From contig DUNS01000089.1 in assembly GCA_012839235.1 (NCBI GenBank), positions 1 to 35,616 of the forward strand: a DNA stretch of 35,616 bases. The letters are read 5' to 3'. The position numbers and the translations under genes were made by a program. This document shows, in pieces, positions 9,132 to 17,897 of the stretch. Each line of letters opens with the position of its first letter. The stretch's first letter is position 1. This DNA comes from Clostridiales bacterium. Its GTDB lineage: Bacteria; Bacillota; Clostridia; Lachnospirales; Lachnospiraceae. The notes below the pieces were generated by a model. The model did no database searches, had not been told where the DNA came from, and saw only the letters and a list, made by a program, of their open reading frames with translations.

Positions 9132-9974
9132 ATGGGCAATAAATCACAAGCAATAATTGAAGTAAAAAGTGCCAAGAAGATATATAGAATGGGTTCTGAA
9201 CGAATATGTGCGGTTGATGATATTAGTTTTACAGTTGATCGTGGTGAATTCTGTTGTTTATTTGGAGTGTCTGGGTCAGGTAAATCGACCTTGCTTAATC
9301 TAATGGCTGGGATCGAGAAGCTTACCTCAGGACAAGTTATTATAAAAGGAAAGAATATAGGTCGAATGAGCGAAAAAAACTTAGCAAAGTTTCGCCAGAA
9401 CAACCTAGGCTTTGTATTTCAATCCTATAACCTGTTGGGCTCTATGACTGCCTTGGAGAATGTTGAACTTCCACTAGTATTTAAGCATGTTAAATCCAAA
9501 AGGCGTAAGAAGATGTCCAGGGATATGTTAGTAAAGGTGGGACTAGGTTCAAGGCTTAAGCATAAGCCAAAGGAGATGAGTGGTGGGCAGCAACAAAGAG
9601 TGGGAATTGCAAGAGCCTTCGTGTCAAATCCTGAAATAGTATTTGCTGATGAGCCAACCGGTAATCTAGATTCTAAAACATCTAAAGAGGTAATGGATCT
9701 TATCTTAGAGATGGCCAAGATTAATCATCAGACAATTGTTATGGTTACCCATGATAGAAGACTTGCAGAATATGCTGATAAGATAATACATATATTTGAT
9801 GGAAAAATTGAAAAAGTTGAAATGATTAATAAAGATAAAGTGAAAGAAAAAGAGAATAATGAAGCTGACGAGGCTAATAAAATTATACAAAATATAGATG
9901 ATAGTGAAATTGCAGCAGTTATAGAGGATAATGGGTTAAATGCCAATATATTAAAGGAAGACGGGGGAATTTGA
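9132..9974 (+). CDS. ABC transporter ATP-binding protein (MacB/LolD type), cluster A
   Basis: ATPase of a MacB/LolD-type exporter, 280 residues. Walker A GVSGSGKST lies at about residues 45-53. The Q-loop is in FVFQSYNLL, the signature is MSGGQQQRVGIARA, Walker B is VFADEPTGNLD, and the H-loop is VTHD. The C-terminal tail of about 60 residues is rich in Lys, Glu and Asn and is longer than usual for this family. The start is ATG 9132 with AAAGGTG close upstream; an ATG at 9102 lies before that site. The stop codon is one base from the next gene's ATG. Its partner permease is probably the FtsX-like protein at 12464, with two unusual genes in between. Confidence 0.93.
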   Translation: MGNKSQAIIEVKSAKKIYRMGSERICAVDDISFTVDRGEFCCLFGVSGSGKSTLLNLMAGIEKLTSGQVIIKGKNIGRMSEKNLAKFRQNNLGFVFQSYNLLGSMTALENVELPLVFKHVKSKRRKKMSRDMLVKVGLGSRLKHKPKEMSGGQQQRVGIARAFVSNPEIVFADEPTGNLDSKTSKEVMDLILEMAKINHQTIVMVTHDRRLAEYADKIIHIFDGKIEKVEMINKDKVKEKENNEADEANKIIQNIDDSEIAAVIEDNGLNANILKEDGGI

Positions 9975-9975
9975 T

Positions 9976-12108
9976 ATGAAGACTAAATTTAAAAAAATTC
10001 AAGTACTTATTCTGGCAACACTACTGTTATTGTTAGGGTTTGCTATTGATAGTAATAATGTAGAAGCAGCTAATGACGAGGCAGATGCCATAGTTCTTAA
10101 TGAAATATTAAAAGATGATGCTCTGATTCTAAGGCCAGGCCAGAAAAAACATATGATATTGCCTATCCGTGCAATTAATGCCTATATGCACAGTGCCTTT
10201 GTTACCATTGATGTTAAGGAGGGAGCGCCTTTTACAGTGACAAATATGCTTCTCTCTGAAAAAGGTGATGGTGTTCCTGCTTTTGGAGTATCTAATTATG
10301 GAACTAGTTATGTAGAATTTGATATCACAGTTAAAGAGACTGCCCAGATTGGAAGCTATCCTGTTGTTATCACGGTGTCGGCACTTAACCAAAACACTGG
10401 ACAGAAGTATCCTTTGGACTTAGAGTTGGATTTTTCAATTGTTAAGGAGCTAACACCAGCTCAGATATCTCTTAGTGACGTAAGTGTTAGAAATGCTAAG
10501 GTTGGTAGTGATACTAATATGATATTTAGACTTCGTAATGAGGGTGAGGTTTCAGCACTTAGTACATATGTAAGCGTTAACTATGGAGCGGGAGAGTCAT
10601 CAACAGGTATAATTCCTTTATATGAAACACCTAAAATCAAGGTTGGTGATCTTACTGAAGGTAAATATGATTATATATCTCTTCCAGTTAGGGTCCTACC
10701 TACAGCGGAAGCAGGTCTTAAGACTGTAACCCTTAATATTGAATATAAGGATGTTGATGGAAAAGCATATACCGTTAACCATGATATATTTGTTGATGTA
10801 ACAAAGAAAGATAATGCTCCTTCTTTAATAGTAGAAGACATATCAATCAAGGGGATTTTAGAGCCTGATAATAATCTTAATTTGGTAGCTACCTTGAAAA
10901 ATAGTGGAGACACTACGGCTAAGGATATATCTATTAAAGTAGATGAAGCAAGTGAAGGGTTTGGAGCCACTGGTTTAATAAAGAACTACTTTACAGAAAG
11001 CCTTTGGGTAGGTAGCATAAAGGCGGAAGAGAAGAAAAATGCAGAGATACCTTTGAAAGTCTCTAATCATGCTACTGGTGGTATAAAAACTCTAAATATT
11101 ATAATAAGCTACAAGGATGAGGCGGGGACTGATTATGAAACCAAGGCTACTGTATATCCTGATGTAATAGCTCCAGATGAGGATGAAGATCAGGTTAGTA
11201 AGCCTAAGTTAATTGTTAGCAAATACTCTACTGATACGGAGGAATTGCGAGCTGGTTCCACATTTAACTTCATCTTCGATATAACCAACACCCATAGCAC
11301 TGTTGCAGCTAAAAATATAACTATTACTGTAACTCAAGAGGAGAGTATATTTACCCCTACTCAGGGAAGTAATAGCTTCTTTGTACAGAGAATAGCTCCA
11401 GGAGATACAACACAGCATAGTCTGGAGATGAAGGTTAAGGCTGATACTATGACAAAAGCCTATCCAATCAAATTAAAGGTTGCCTATGAATATGATGGTA
11501 TTAAAGCTAATCCAGCCACTGGTGAAATCGGAGAGACTGAGGAAATTGAATTAAGCCTTCAGGCAGTTGAAAATTCAAGACCAGTTGTTGATTATGTTAA
11601 TGTGTACTCATGGGATGGTAATGTTCTAGTTGGAAATCCTGCTACCCTATCCTTCGAGTTTTATAATATGGGTAAATCTCCATTAAATAATGTTATTGCT
11701 ACAGTTGAAGGGGATTTTACTAAGTCAGATGGTAACATGTATTTTATAGGTAATATAGCTGCGGGTTCTCCATCATATGCGGAATTTGAAGTAATACCTA
11801 ATGTAGAAGGAATGGCAAAGGGTATAGTTAAGATAACATTTGAAGATAGTAATGGAGATGAAATAGAGTATACAAAAGAATTTGAAACAATGGTTTCTTC
11901 AGAGATTCCATTTGATCCAGGTATGATGCCTGGTGGAGTAGATGATGTATATAACCCAGATGTTATAGAGGTAAAGAAAGAAATATTACCAATGTGGTTA
12001 TTTATTGTAGTGTTGATAGCTATATTTGTAATTTTTGTTCCGGTATCCAGAAAGGTTATTATCAGTATATATAAAAACAGGCTACATAATAAAGAAACAG
12101 ATTTTTAG
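9976..12108 (+). CDS. Large exported protein with CARDB/Ig-like repeats and C-terminal membrane anchor
   Basis: The 710-residue product begins with a signal peptide (basic start, then ILATLLLLLGFAI, end near residue 32). It ends with one membrane span (WLFIVVLIAIFVIFVPV) and a short basic tail, so nearly all of it is outside the cell. The body is a series of about five beta-sandwich units of roughly 100-120 residues. Several open with a similar pattern: ISLSDVSVRNAKVGSDTNMI, PSLIVEDISIKGILEPDNNL, PKLIVSKYSTDTEELRAGST, and later LRNEGE, LKNSGD, ITNTHS, FYNMGK. This resembles CARDB/NEW3 domains of COG1361-type surface proteins. Position between an ABC ATPase and an FtsX permease suggests a fixed extracytoplasmic partner of that exporter, perhaps replacing the missing HlyD-type adaptor. 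That role is inference. Confidence 0.8.
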   Translation: MKTKFKKIQVLILATLLLLLGFAIDSNNVEAANDEADAIVLNEILKDDALILRPGQKKHMILPIRAINAYMHSAFVTIDVKEGAPFTVTNMLLSEKGDGVPAFGVSNYGTSYVEFDITVKETAQIGSYPVVITVSALNQNTGQKYPLDLELDFSIVKELTPAQISLSDVSVRNAKVGSDTNMIFRLRNEGEVSALSTYVSVNYGAGESSTGIIPLYETPKIKVGDLTEGKYDYISLPVRVLPTAEAGLKTVTLNIEYKDVDGKAYTVNHDIFVDVTKKDNAPSLIVEDISIKGILEPDNNLNLVATLKNSGDTTAKDISIKVDEASEGFGATGLIKNYFTESLWVGSIKAEEKKNAEIPLKVSNHATGGIKTLNIIISYKDEAGTDYETKATVYPDVIAPDEDEDQVSKPKLIVSKYSTDTEELRAGSTFNFIFDITNTHSTVAAKNITITVTQEESIFTPTQGSNSFFVQRIAPGDTTQHSLEMKVKADTMTKAYPIKLKVAYEYDGIKANPATGEIGETEEIELSLQAVENSRPVVDYVNVYSWDGNVLVGNPATLSFEFYNMGKSPLNNVIATVEGDFTKSDGNMYFIGNIAAGSPSYAEFEVIPNVEGMAKGIVKITFEDSNGDEIEYTKEFETMVSSEIPFDPGMMPGGVDDVYNPDVIEVKKEILPMWLFIVVLIAIFVIFVPVSRKVIISIYKNRLHNKETDF

Positions 12109-12183
12109 AATGACAGGTGAATTTGTTTATAAATTCAACTTGTAATATTTGATAGTGTGGTATGAGGAGAATGGAGGAACATC

Positions 12184-12474
12184 ATGAGTAAATTTGATGA
12201 AGTTATAATAAATGAATTGGCAACAGTAGCAGTGAAGTCTGTTCATGTTTCAGCCATGGAAGGAGAAGTTATCTCAGACGGTGGATCTGATGAAGGTATG
12301 TATATGGACCATCCATCAATGGAAGCAGGTATGGGTGAGGTAAAGGACCCCCTACTTTCTTCATTGCCATTTGTCCTTGGAGTTTCTGGTGGAGTTCTTA
12401 TTATAAGCATAGCGCTGGGAGCCTTTCTTGCTAGTAGAAAAATCAAAAAAGGAATTGATCTTTATGAGGATTAG
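12184..12474 (+). CDS. Small single-span membrane protein of export cluster A, unknown function
   Basis: The 96-residue protein has good coding support: GGAGG lies upstream of the ATG, and the gene sits in operon context with an 11-base overlap into the permease gene. Residues 1-60 are acidic with many Gly, Met and Ser residues and no signal peptide. Residues about 62-86 form one hydrophobic span (LPFVLGVSGGVLIISIALGA), followed by SRKIKKG and a short tail. Positive charges after the span suggest the C-terminus is inside and the N-terminal part outside. I do not recognise a family. It could be a small regulatory or assembly subunit of the neighbouring FtsX permease. Confidence 0.7.
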   Translation: MSKFDEVIINELATVAVKSVHVSAMEGEVISDGGSDEGMYMDHPSMEAGMGEVKDPLLSSLPFVLGVSGGVLIISIALGAFLASRKIKKGIDLYED

Positions 12475-13798
12475 TGACATTTTAATAATGGGGCTTAAGA
12501 GTCTTTCGAGGCGTAAAGCCAGAACGATTCTTACTGTTCTTGGTGTGGTAATTGGCTCATTATCAATTATAATTATGAGATCCATTGGATACGGTATGGA
12601 GAACAACTTTGAAACCCAAGTAATGCAGCAAGGTGGGCTTACTACTATTTATGTTAATACTTGGGGTGATGTTTATGATGAAGATGGTCAATGGGTTGAT
12701 AGTAGACAGCAGAAGCTGGATGATAAGCTGGTTGCACAGATCAGAGAAATAGATCATGTTCGTACAGTAACCCCGATGATTCAAATGGATGCAATGCTCC
12801 AATCCGGGAAATACCAAGGGTGGACTTATATTACAGCCATGGATAGGAACAGCTTCAGTGAATTTGAATTTCCTAATCTTGTAATGGGTGAATACCCTAC
12901 AGATGAGGATTCTTCTGCTATAATCTTTGGTCACAATAATCCTTACGCTTTTCATGACACCACAGCAAGAGGGTGGGGACGTAATCAAAAAGAGATTGAT
13001 TTGGTGAAGGATAAATTGGTGCTAAAATTCCAGGGCTATCCTACCAACGAAAGAAAGAAGGAATTTAGTCTGCCTCTTAAGAATATTGCCAAGATGGAGC
13101 AGACCAATGGTGAGTTTGATTATAGTACATATATGGATATTGAATATTTTAGAAAGATATATTTGGAATATTGTAATACCCTGAACTTAGAAGATCGAAA
13201 GAAGGCAATAAAAGCCCTTAATGAATACCAACAGATTAGATTAAATGTGGATAATATAGACAATGTTATTGAGGTACAGGATGCAATAACTGCTCTTGGA
13301 TATCAGTCCTATAGTCAGATGCAGTATTTGCAGCCATTACAACAAGCCTCAGAAACTTTACAGATGGTTCTAGGGGCCTTAGGTGCAGTAGCCATGATAG
13401 TATCTGCCATTAGTATCGCCAATACTATGGTAATGTCCATTTATGAACGAACTAAGGAAATTGGTATTATGAAGGTATTGGGCTGTGTTATTAAAGATAT
13501 TAGAAAGCTATTCTTGTTTGAAGCGGCTTTGATAGGATTATTAGGTGGGGTTATAGGTGTAGGTTTAGGCTATCTAGCCTCCTGGCTTATTAATAAGTTC
13601 GGGCAGCCTCTATTCGCAGCTCTTATGTCAGGAAATTATATGTATGACATGGAGAATACATCCTTCTCTATTGTTCCAATCCATCTTCCGCTTATGGCCA
13701 TGGGTATATCCATTGTCGTTGGACTTGTATCAGGATATTTCCCTGCAAGAAGGGCAACTAAGATTAGTGCGATTGAGGCAATGAAGACGGAAGGGTAA
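12464..13798 (+). CDS. FtsX/MacB-family ABC permease, cluster A
   Basis: Permease of 444 residues with MacB topology. One N-terminal span (about residues 21-40, TILTVLGVVIGSLSIIIM) is followed by a large extracytoplasmic MacB-PCD-like domain (about 45-300). Three C-terminal spans follow: LGALGAVAMIVSAISIANTM, FEAALIGLLGGVIGVGLGYL and MAMGISIVVGLVSGYFPARR. The conserved loop YERTKEIGIMKVLG and the ending ARRATKISAIEAMKTEG are family hallmarks. The start is ATG 12464, inside the end of the small membrane-protein gene, with AAGGAA upstream. MacB-type proteins act mechanically, passing conformational change across the membrane, and the substrate here is unknown. A terminator lies about 110 bases downstream. 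Confidence 0.92.
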   Translation: MRISDILIMGLKSLSRRKARTILTVLGVVIGSLSIIIMRSIGYGMENNFETQVMQQGGLTTIYVNTWGDVYDEDGQWVDSRQQKLDDKLVAQIREIDHVRTVTPMIQMDAMLQSGKYQGWTYITAMDRNSFSEFEFPNLVMGEYPTDEDSSAIIFGHNNPYAFHDTTARGWGRNQKEIDLVKDKLVLKFQGYPTNERKKEFSLPLKNIAKMEQTNGEFDYSTYMDIEYFRKIYLEYCNTLNLEDRKKAIKALNEYQQIRLNVDNIDNVIEVQDAITALGYQSYSQMQYLQPLQQASETLQMVLGALGAVAMIVSAISIANTMVMSIYERTKEIGIMKVLGCVIKDIRKLFLFEAALIGLLGGVIGVGLGYLASWLINKFGQPLFAALMSGNYMYDMENTSFSIVPIHLPLMAMGISIVVGLVSGYFPARRATKISAIEAMKTEG

Positions 13799-13839
13799 GG
13801 TTCTAAAAAACAGAGCCTAAGTACTGACGAATGTAAATA

Positions 13840-13883
13840 CTCACCATGGGAAACATTTTTCCTTGTTCATATGTTTTGGTGAG
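13840..13883 (+). repeat. Imperfect inverted repeat after cluster A
   Basis: CTCACCA (13840-13846) pairs with TGGTGAG (13877-13883), and inside it AAACAT (13851-13856) pairs with ATGTTT (13871-13876). A 4-base bulge lies on the left. It comes just before the stronger hairpin at 13906 and may be part of a tandem terminator or a binding site. Confidence 0.45.
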
Positions 13884-13905
13884 GCTGAATATTAACATGT
13901 ATTTG

Positions 13906-13940
13906 GGGAGTGTATGTTGATTATACACTCCCATTTTTTC
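13906..13940 (+). terminator. Rho-independent terminator of export cluster A
   Basis: GGGAGTGTAT (13906-13915) and ATACACTCCC (13923-13932) form a perfect 10-bp stem with a 7-base loop, followed by ATTTTTTC. It separates cluster A from cluster B. Confidence 0.88.
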
Positions 13941-13992
13941 GAATATTATTTGAAGAGTATAAGAAATTTTATACACTTTATTAAAAATTCAC

Positions 13993-14030
13993 CATATGAA
14001 CACGAAATGTTCATGATTTACATATATAAT
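13993..14030 (+). promoter_or_regulatory. Promoter region of the SLH gene with a palindromic site at -35
   Basis: A TATAAT -10 lies at 14025-14030. No good -35 hexamer lies at the usual distance; instead a 7-bp inverted repeat, ATGAACA (13996-14002) and TGTTCAT (14008-14014), sits there. CATATGAAC (13993-14001) is the inverse of GTTCATATG at 13865-13873. This suggests a promoter that depends on a bound regulator. Confidence 0.5.
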
Positions 14031-14071
14031 AAAAACGATTTGCAAGAAAAATTTGTATAAGGAGATATATA

Positions 14072-15958
14072 ATGGTAAGAAAATTATTAAGTATATGGAT
14101 TGCTGTTATTACAATTGTTGCGACCATTGTTAGCCCTATAGGGACTAAAAGGGCATTGGCAGCTCAAAGTGAAGCAGAGAGAGTTATAAAATCAATAGGA
14201 ATTATGAAAACCGATCAGGGTAATCTAAGTGATCGTAATGAGATTGTAACCAGAAGTCAATTTGCTCAGCTTCTAGTTAATGCATCAACCTATAAGGATA
14301 TGGCATGGAATAAGACAAACCTATCCCTTTATACTGATGTTCAAAAGAATCACTGGGCAGCAGGATACATAGAGACAGCCATAAATAATGGTTGGATGTC
14401 AGGGTATCTAAATGGAACATTTAAGCCTGATAGAGGGATAACCCTTCAGGAAGCTGTAAAGGCTGTTACAAGTTTATTAGGATATACCAATAGTGATTTT
14501 GTAGGAAATACACTAGGTGGACAGATGGCCTTATATGAATCAAAAAATCTGAATGAGAACATTAAAAAATCTAGTAGGGAATATCTTAATGTCGCTGATT
14601 GTATTAATCTTTTCTATAATCTCCTTAATGCAACTACGAAGACTGGTGTTGTATATGCACAGTCTATTGGGTATTCTCTAAACTCAGAGGGAAAACCAGA
14701 TTATCTATCGATTATTAATGAGGGTACACAGGGACCAATTCTCTTAGATGCTAATTGGAAGTCAAAGATACCATTTTCACTAGATAAGGCAACCTTCTAT
14801 AGAGACGGTATAGAATGTACCCAGTATGATTATAACGATTACGATCTTATATACTATTCGGAAGAATTAGAAACTGTATGGGCATATGATGATAAGGTTA
14901 CAGGAAAGGTAGAATCTATAAACCCAGATGTAATCGCTCCTCAGTCTGTAACAGTTGCTGGTAAGGAATATTCATTTGAAAGATCTGAAGCTTCAATTGA
15001 GTTTTCGACCATGGGTAGTGTTAAAGAAGGGGATGTAGTCACCATACTCCTTGGTAAGAATGGAAAGGTTGGATATGTATTAGACACACATGATTTTAAT
15101 ACGAGATCCACAGGTGTTGTTATAGAAACCGGAACCCACATAATAAAAAATGATGAGGGTAAGATGGTGTCTTCAGACTATGTTGTATATGTAGATGCTG
15201 CCGGTAATGAGTATTTACAGGATTATGATAATGTGCTTGTTCAATTTCATAAAGGTGATCTTATAAGAGTTACTTATAAAAAGGGTAAGGCGATTATAAG
15301 TGAAGTAGGAAAGACTGGTGCTCCCTTAAGTAGCGGTAGCTTTAACGGAGATGGAAGTTATCTTGGAGATAATAAATTAGCATCCAATGTAAAAATAGTA
15401 GATATGTATGAGAATAATTATGTTAGTGTTTATCCTAGAAGATTAGCTAATGTACCTATATTTGACTCATCTGTAATATATTATGAGAAAAATGCTCAAG
15501 GGGCTATATCCCATCTGATATTAGATGGGGTAACTGGTGATCAATTTGATTATGGTATATTAACAGGATTTGCTTCTCCTGCCAGCGTATATTCTACTGA
15601 ATTTAACTATGATTACATAATTGATGGTAAGACTGGAACTGCTACTGGAGAATTCATATCTGGTGAGCTTAGTGAGGAAGGGCCTAAGGGATTACTAATT
15701 GAGAATAACAAAGTTGTTGCTATTAGGAATCTATATGAAACGAAGGTAACCTCAATAGTTGGTTCTAGTGTATATAATGAGGCAGCTAGTTATACTATGG
15801 CAGATGAATGCGATGTATATTTCTATTTAAATGGGGAATATGTTCTTAGCTCAATTGACGACCTAGATGATATATCGAACCTTAAAGTAACTGCTTATTA
15901 TGATAGACCAGAATATGCTGGTGGTAGAGTTCGTGTTATTGTAGCAGAGAATAGATAA
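14072..15958 (+). CDS. S-layer homology (SLH) domain surface protein
   Basis: Secreted 628-residue protein. A signal peptide (residues about 1-32, ending near RALAAQ) is followed by SLH-like sequence in residues about 34-145. The clearest unit is LYTDVQKNHWAAGYIETAIN, then NGWMSGYLNGTFKPDRGITL and EAVKAVTSLLGY. SLH domains bind secondary cell-wall polymer, so the protein is probably held non-covalently on the wall. Only one clear unit and one weaker unit are visible, against the usual three. The rest (about 200-628) is a beta-rich region with no domain I recognise. AAGGAGATATATA gives an excellent ribosome-binding site. The adaptor gene follows after about 35 bases, so the SLH protein may be a wall-side partner of exporter B. 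Confidence 0.85.
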   Translation: MVRKLLSIWIAVITIVATIVSPIGTKRALAAQSEAERVIKSIGIMKTDQGNLSDRNEIVTRSQFAQLLVNASTYKDMAWNKTNLSLYTDVQKNHWAAGYIETAINNGWMSGYLNGTFKPDRGITLQEAVKAVTSLLGYTNSDFVGNTLGGQMALYESKNLNENIKKSSREYLNVADCINLFYNLLNATTKTGVVYAQSIGYSLNSEGKPDYLSIINEGTQGPILLDANWKSKIPFSLDKATFYRDGIECTQYDYNDYDLIYYSEELETVWAYDDKVTGKVESINPDVIAPQSVTVAGKEYSFERSEASIEFSTMGSVKEGDVVTILLGKNGKVGYVLDTHDFNTRSTGVVIETGTHIIKNDEGKMVSSDYVVYVDAAGNEYLQDYDNVLVQFHKGDLIRVTYKKGKAIISEVGKTGAPLSSGSFNGDGSYLGDNKLASNVKIVDMYENNYVSVYPRRLANVPIFDSSVIYYEKNAQGAISHLILDGVTGDQFDYGILTGFASPASVYSTEFNYDYIIDGKTGTATGEFISGELSEEGPKGLLIENNKVVAIRNLYETKVTSIVGSSVYNEAASYTMADECDVYFYLNGEYVLSSIDDLDDISNLKVTAYYDRPEYAGGRVRVIVAENR

Positions 15959-15992
15959 GTGTAGGAATATAAAGAAAGGCATGGGCATTGAC

Positions 15993-17771
15993 ATGGAACA
16001 ATTATCCGAAAAAATTAAGAGTAAAAAGAAGTTAATAATATGGGTTGCAGTTATTATAACCATAATTATATTATTTAATTTTTTAAGGGCTAGGGTCAGA
16101 TCTAATATTCAATCAGTGATGGATAATATTAATATATCTACAACCGAGAAGGTTGGAATAAGGGATATAGAGACAATCCTGTCTTCATCAGGAACACTTA
16201 GTCCACTAAACACATATGAAGTCACAACTCTTGTTGAAGGTGAGGTTATTGCAGCAGATTTTGAAGAAGGGGATTATGTTGAAAAGGGTCAGGTTCTATA
16301 TCAGATTGCAACTGAAACCCTTGATAATCTGATAGAAAAATCTGAAACCTCTGTAACTAGAGCTGAAAGAAATTATGATAAAGCTGTTAATAGATATGAA
16401 GATGCAAAGGTAGATTATGAAGAAGCCTTAGCTGATTATAATAAGGCACTTAATGAACAAGGTGATTCTAGAATAAAATGTAATGAAGCAGGAGTTGTTA
16501 AATCCCTATTTGTCAAGAAAGGGGATAAAATTCAGGTTGGTAGTCAGATTGCAGAAATATATGATAATAGTACTATGCTTCTGGAGATACCTTTTAGTTT
16601 TGCAGATGTTAATCAAAGCCTAGTAGGTAAAAAAGCAGAGGTTACAATTAATGACAGTTTTGAAACTATAAGTGGTAAGGTTACTAAGGTAAGCAGTGGT
16701 AATGAAGTTCTAACAGGAAATCGTATAGTTAGCATGGTAACTATATCTGTTGAAAACCCAGGAGGACTATCTGCTAGTACAACAGGAACAGCCAGAATTG
16801 GAGATATTTATAGCAGTGGAGAGGGCAACTTCAAGCCAATAACTGAAACTGTTATAACTGCAGATAGAGCTGGTGAGATTGAAAGCATATCTATAGATGA
16901 GGGTAGTAAATTAAATATTGGAGAGACAATACTGACATTAACCTCAGAGTCTGTTGAAGAACAGCTAGAAGTCTATAAGAGTAAATTGGACAGTGCTGAT
17001 GATATGCTAACAAGTGCTAAAGATAACATGGATAGTGCCATGGATCAGATTGAGGATGCTAAGGCCTCCCTCGATGAAACTATAGAAGACAGAACGGATT
17101 ATAGTATAACTGCTCCTATATCAGGGAAATTAATTAGGAAGGATGCCTTGGTGGGAGATACAATTATGGCCAAATCAAACCTATGTGTAATCTATGACTT
17201 GTCAGCCGCTGTATTTGATATGTTTATTGATGAGCTTGATGTATTAAATGTTAAGGTTGGTCAAGAGGTTAAGATTACTGCAGACGCCCTTGAAGATACT
17301 ATATTTAAAGGGGTTGTAACCAATGTTAGCCTATTAAGCTCTACCAGTGGTGGAGTAACCCAGTATCCTGTGACTGTGCGCATTGATGAAACAGGGGACC
17401 TTCTACCTGGAATGAATATTACTGGAGAAATTATTGTTGATAGGGTTGGAGGGGTAATTGCTGTTCCTACTGAAGCCTTAATGCGTGGGGATGTTGTATA
17501 TGTTGTAGATGACACTGTTACTGAAGCAATCGGAGATGTCCCTGCAGGCTTTAGGTCTGTGCCAGTAGAAACTGGGTTGACCGATGGAGATTATATAGAG
17601 ATAAAGAGTGGCTTAAATGGTGACGAAGAGGTATATGTTGAAAGAAATACTGGAACAGGTTTTGAATTCTTTCAATTTGGTGGACCAGTCCAAGGAGGTT
17701 TTTCAGAGGGCCAAGCACATCAGAATGAGGTTCGAACCGAGATTCGAACTGGCCCTGATAGTATGAGGTAA
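15993..17771 (+). CDS. HlyD/MacA-type efflux adaptor with two tandem adaptor units
   Basis: Membrane-fusion-protein homologue of about 592 residues, well above the 350-450 usual for MacA. One N-terminal span (residues about 15-33) is followed by two complete units. Unit 1 has a biotinyl-lipoyl half (VEGEVIAADFEEGDYVEKGQ), a coiled-coil hairpin with heptad-like Asp/Tyr/Ala/Lys residues, the second lipoyl half (EAGVVKSLFVKKGDKIQVGS), and a beta-barrel part. Unit 2 repeats this order: ADRAGEIESISIDEGSKLNI, then a coiled coil around SKLDSADDMLTSAKDNMDSA, then APISGKLIRKDALVGDT, a barrel with PVTVRIDETGDLLPGMNITG, and VPTEAL. The C-terminal 30 residues are Gly/Gln-rich. It precedes the MacB-type ATPase and permease. 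The start is uncertain: ATG 15981 is only one base after AAAGGC, so ATG 15993 is preferred. Confidence 0.87.
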   Translation: MEQLSEKIKSKKKLIIWVAVIITIIILFNFLRARVRSNIQSVMDNINISTTEKVGIRDIETILSSSGTLSPLNTYEVTTLVEGEVIAADFEEGDYVEKGQVLYQIATETLDNLIEKSETSVTRAERNYDKAVNRYEDAKVDYEEALADYNKALNEQGDSRIKCNEAGVVKSLFVKKGDKIQVGSQIAEIYDNSTMLLEIPFSFADVNQSLVGKKAEVTINDSFETISGKVTKVSSGNEVLTGNRIVSMVTISVENPGGLSASTTGTARIGDIYSSGEGNFKPITETVITADRAGEIESISIDEGSKLNIGETILTLTSESVEEQLEVYKSKLDSADDMLTSAKDNMDSAMDQIEDAKASLDETIEDRTDYSITAPISGKLIRKDALVGDTIMAKSNLCVIYDLSAAVFDMFIDELDVLNVKVGQEVKITADALEDTIFKGVVTNVSLLSSTSGGVTQYPVTVRIDETGDLLPGMNITGEIIVDRVGGVIAVPTEALMRGDVVYVVDDTVTEAIGDVPAGFRSVPVETGLTDGDYIEIKSGLNGDEEVYVERNTGTGFEFFQFGGPVQGGFSEGQAHQNEVRTEIRTGPDSMR

Positions 17772-17832
17772 TATCCATGAATAAGCAGCATTTGAGTTCC
17801 TAATCTGTTAGTTTATGAGATAATAAAGTGAA

Positions 17833-17846
17833 GAATTTCGAAATTC
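17833..17846. promoter_or_regulatory. 14-bp perfect palindrome before the cluster B ATPase
   Basis: GAATTTCGAAATTC is a perfect palindrome with no spacer, in the 126-base gap between the adaptor and the ATPase. Upstream, TTGAGT (17792-17797) and TATGAG (17814-17819) form a weak promoter-like pair with a 16-base spacer. A regulator-binding site is possible, but unproven. Confidence 0.35.
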
Positions 17847-17897
17847 ACATAAAAGGTGTGAATACAGCCTACATTGAAGAAAGGCATGGTTAGAAAT

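Noticed and set aside
12118-12137. TGAATTT-N6-AAATTCA upstream of the 96-residue gene, similar to GAATTTCGAAATTC at 17833
   Set aside because: The spacing differs (6 against 0 bases) and the region is AT-rich, so a shared regulator site is not supported.
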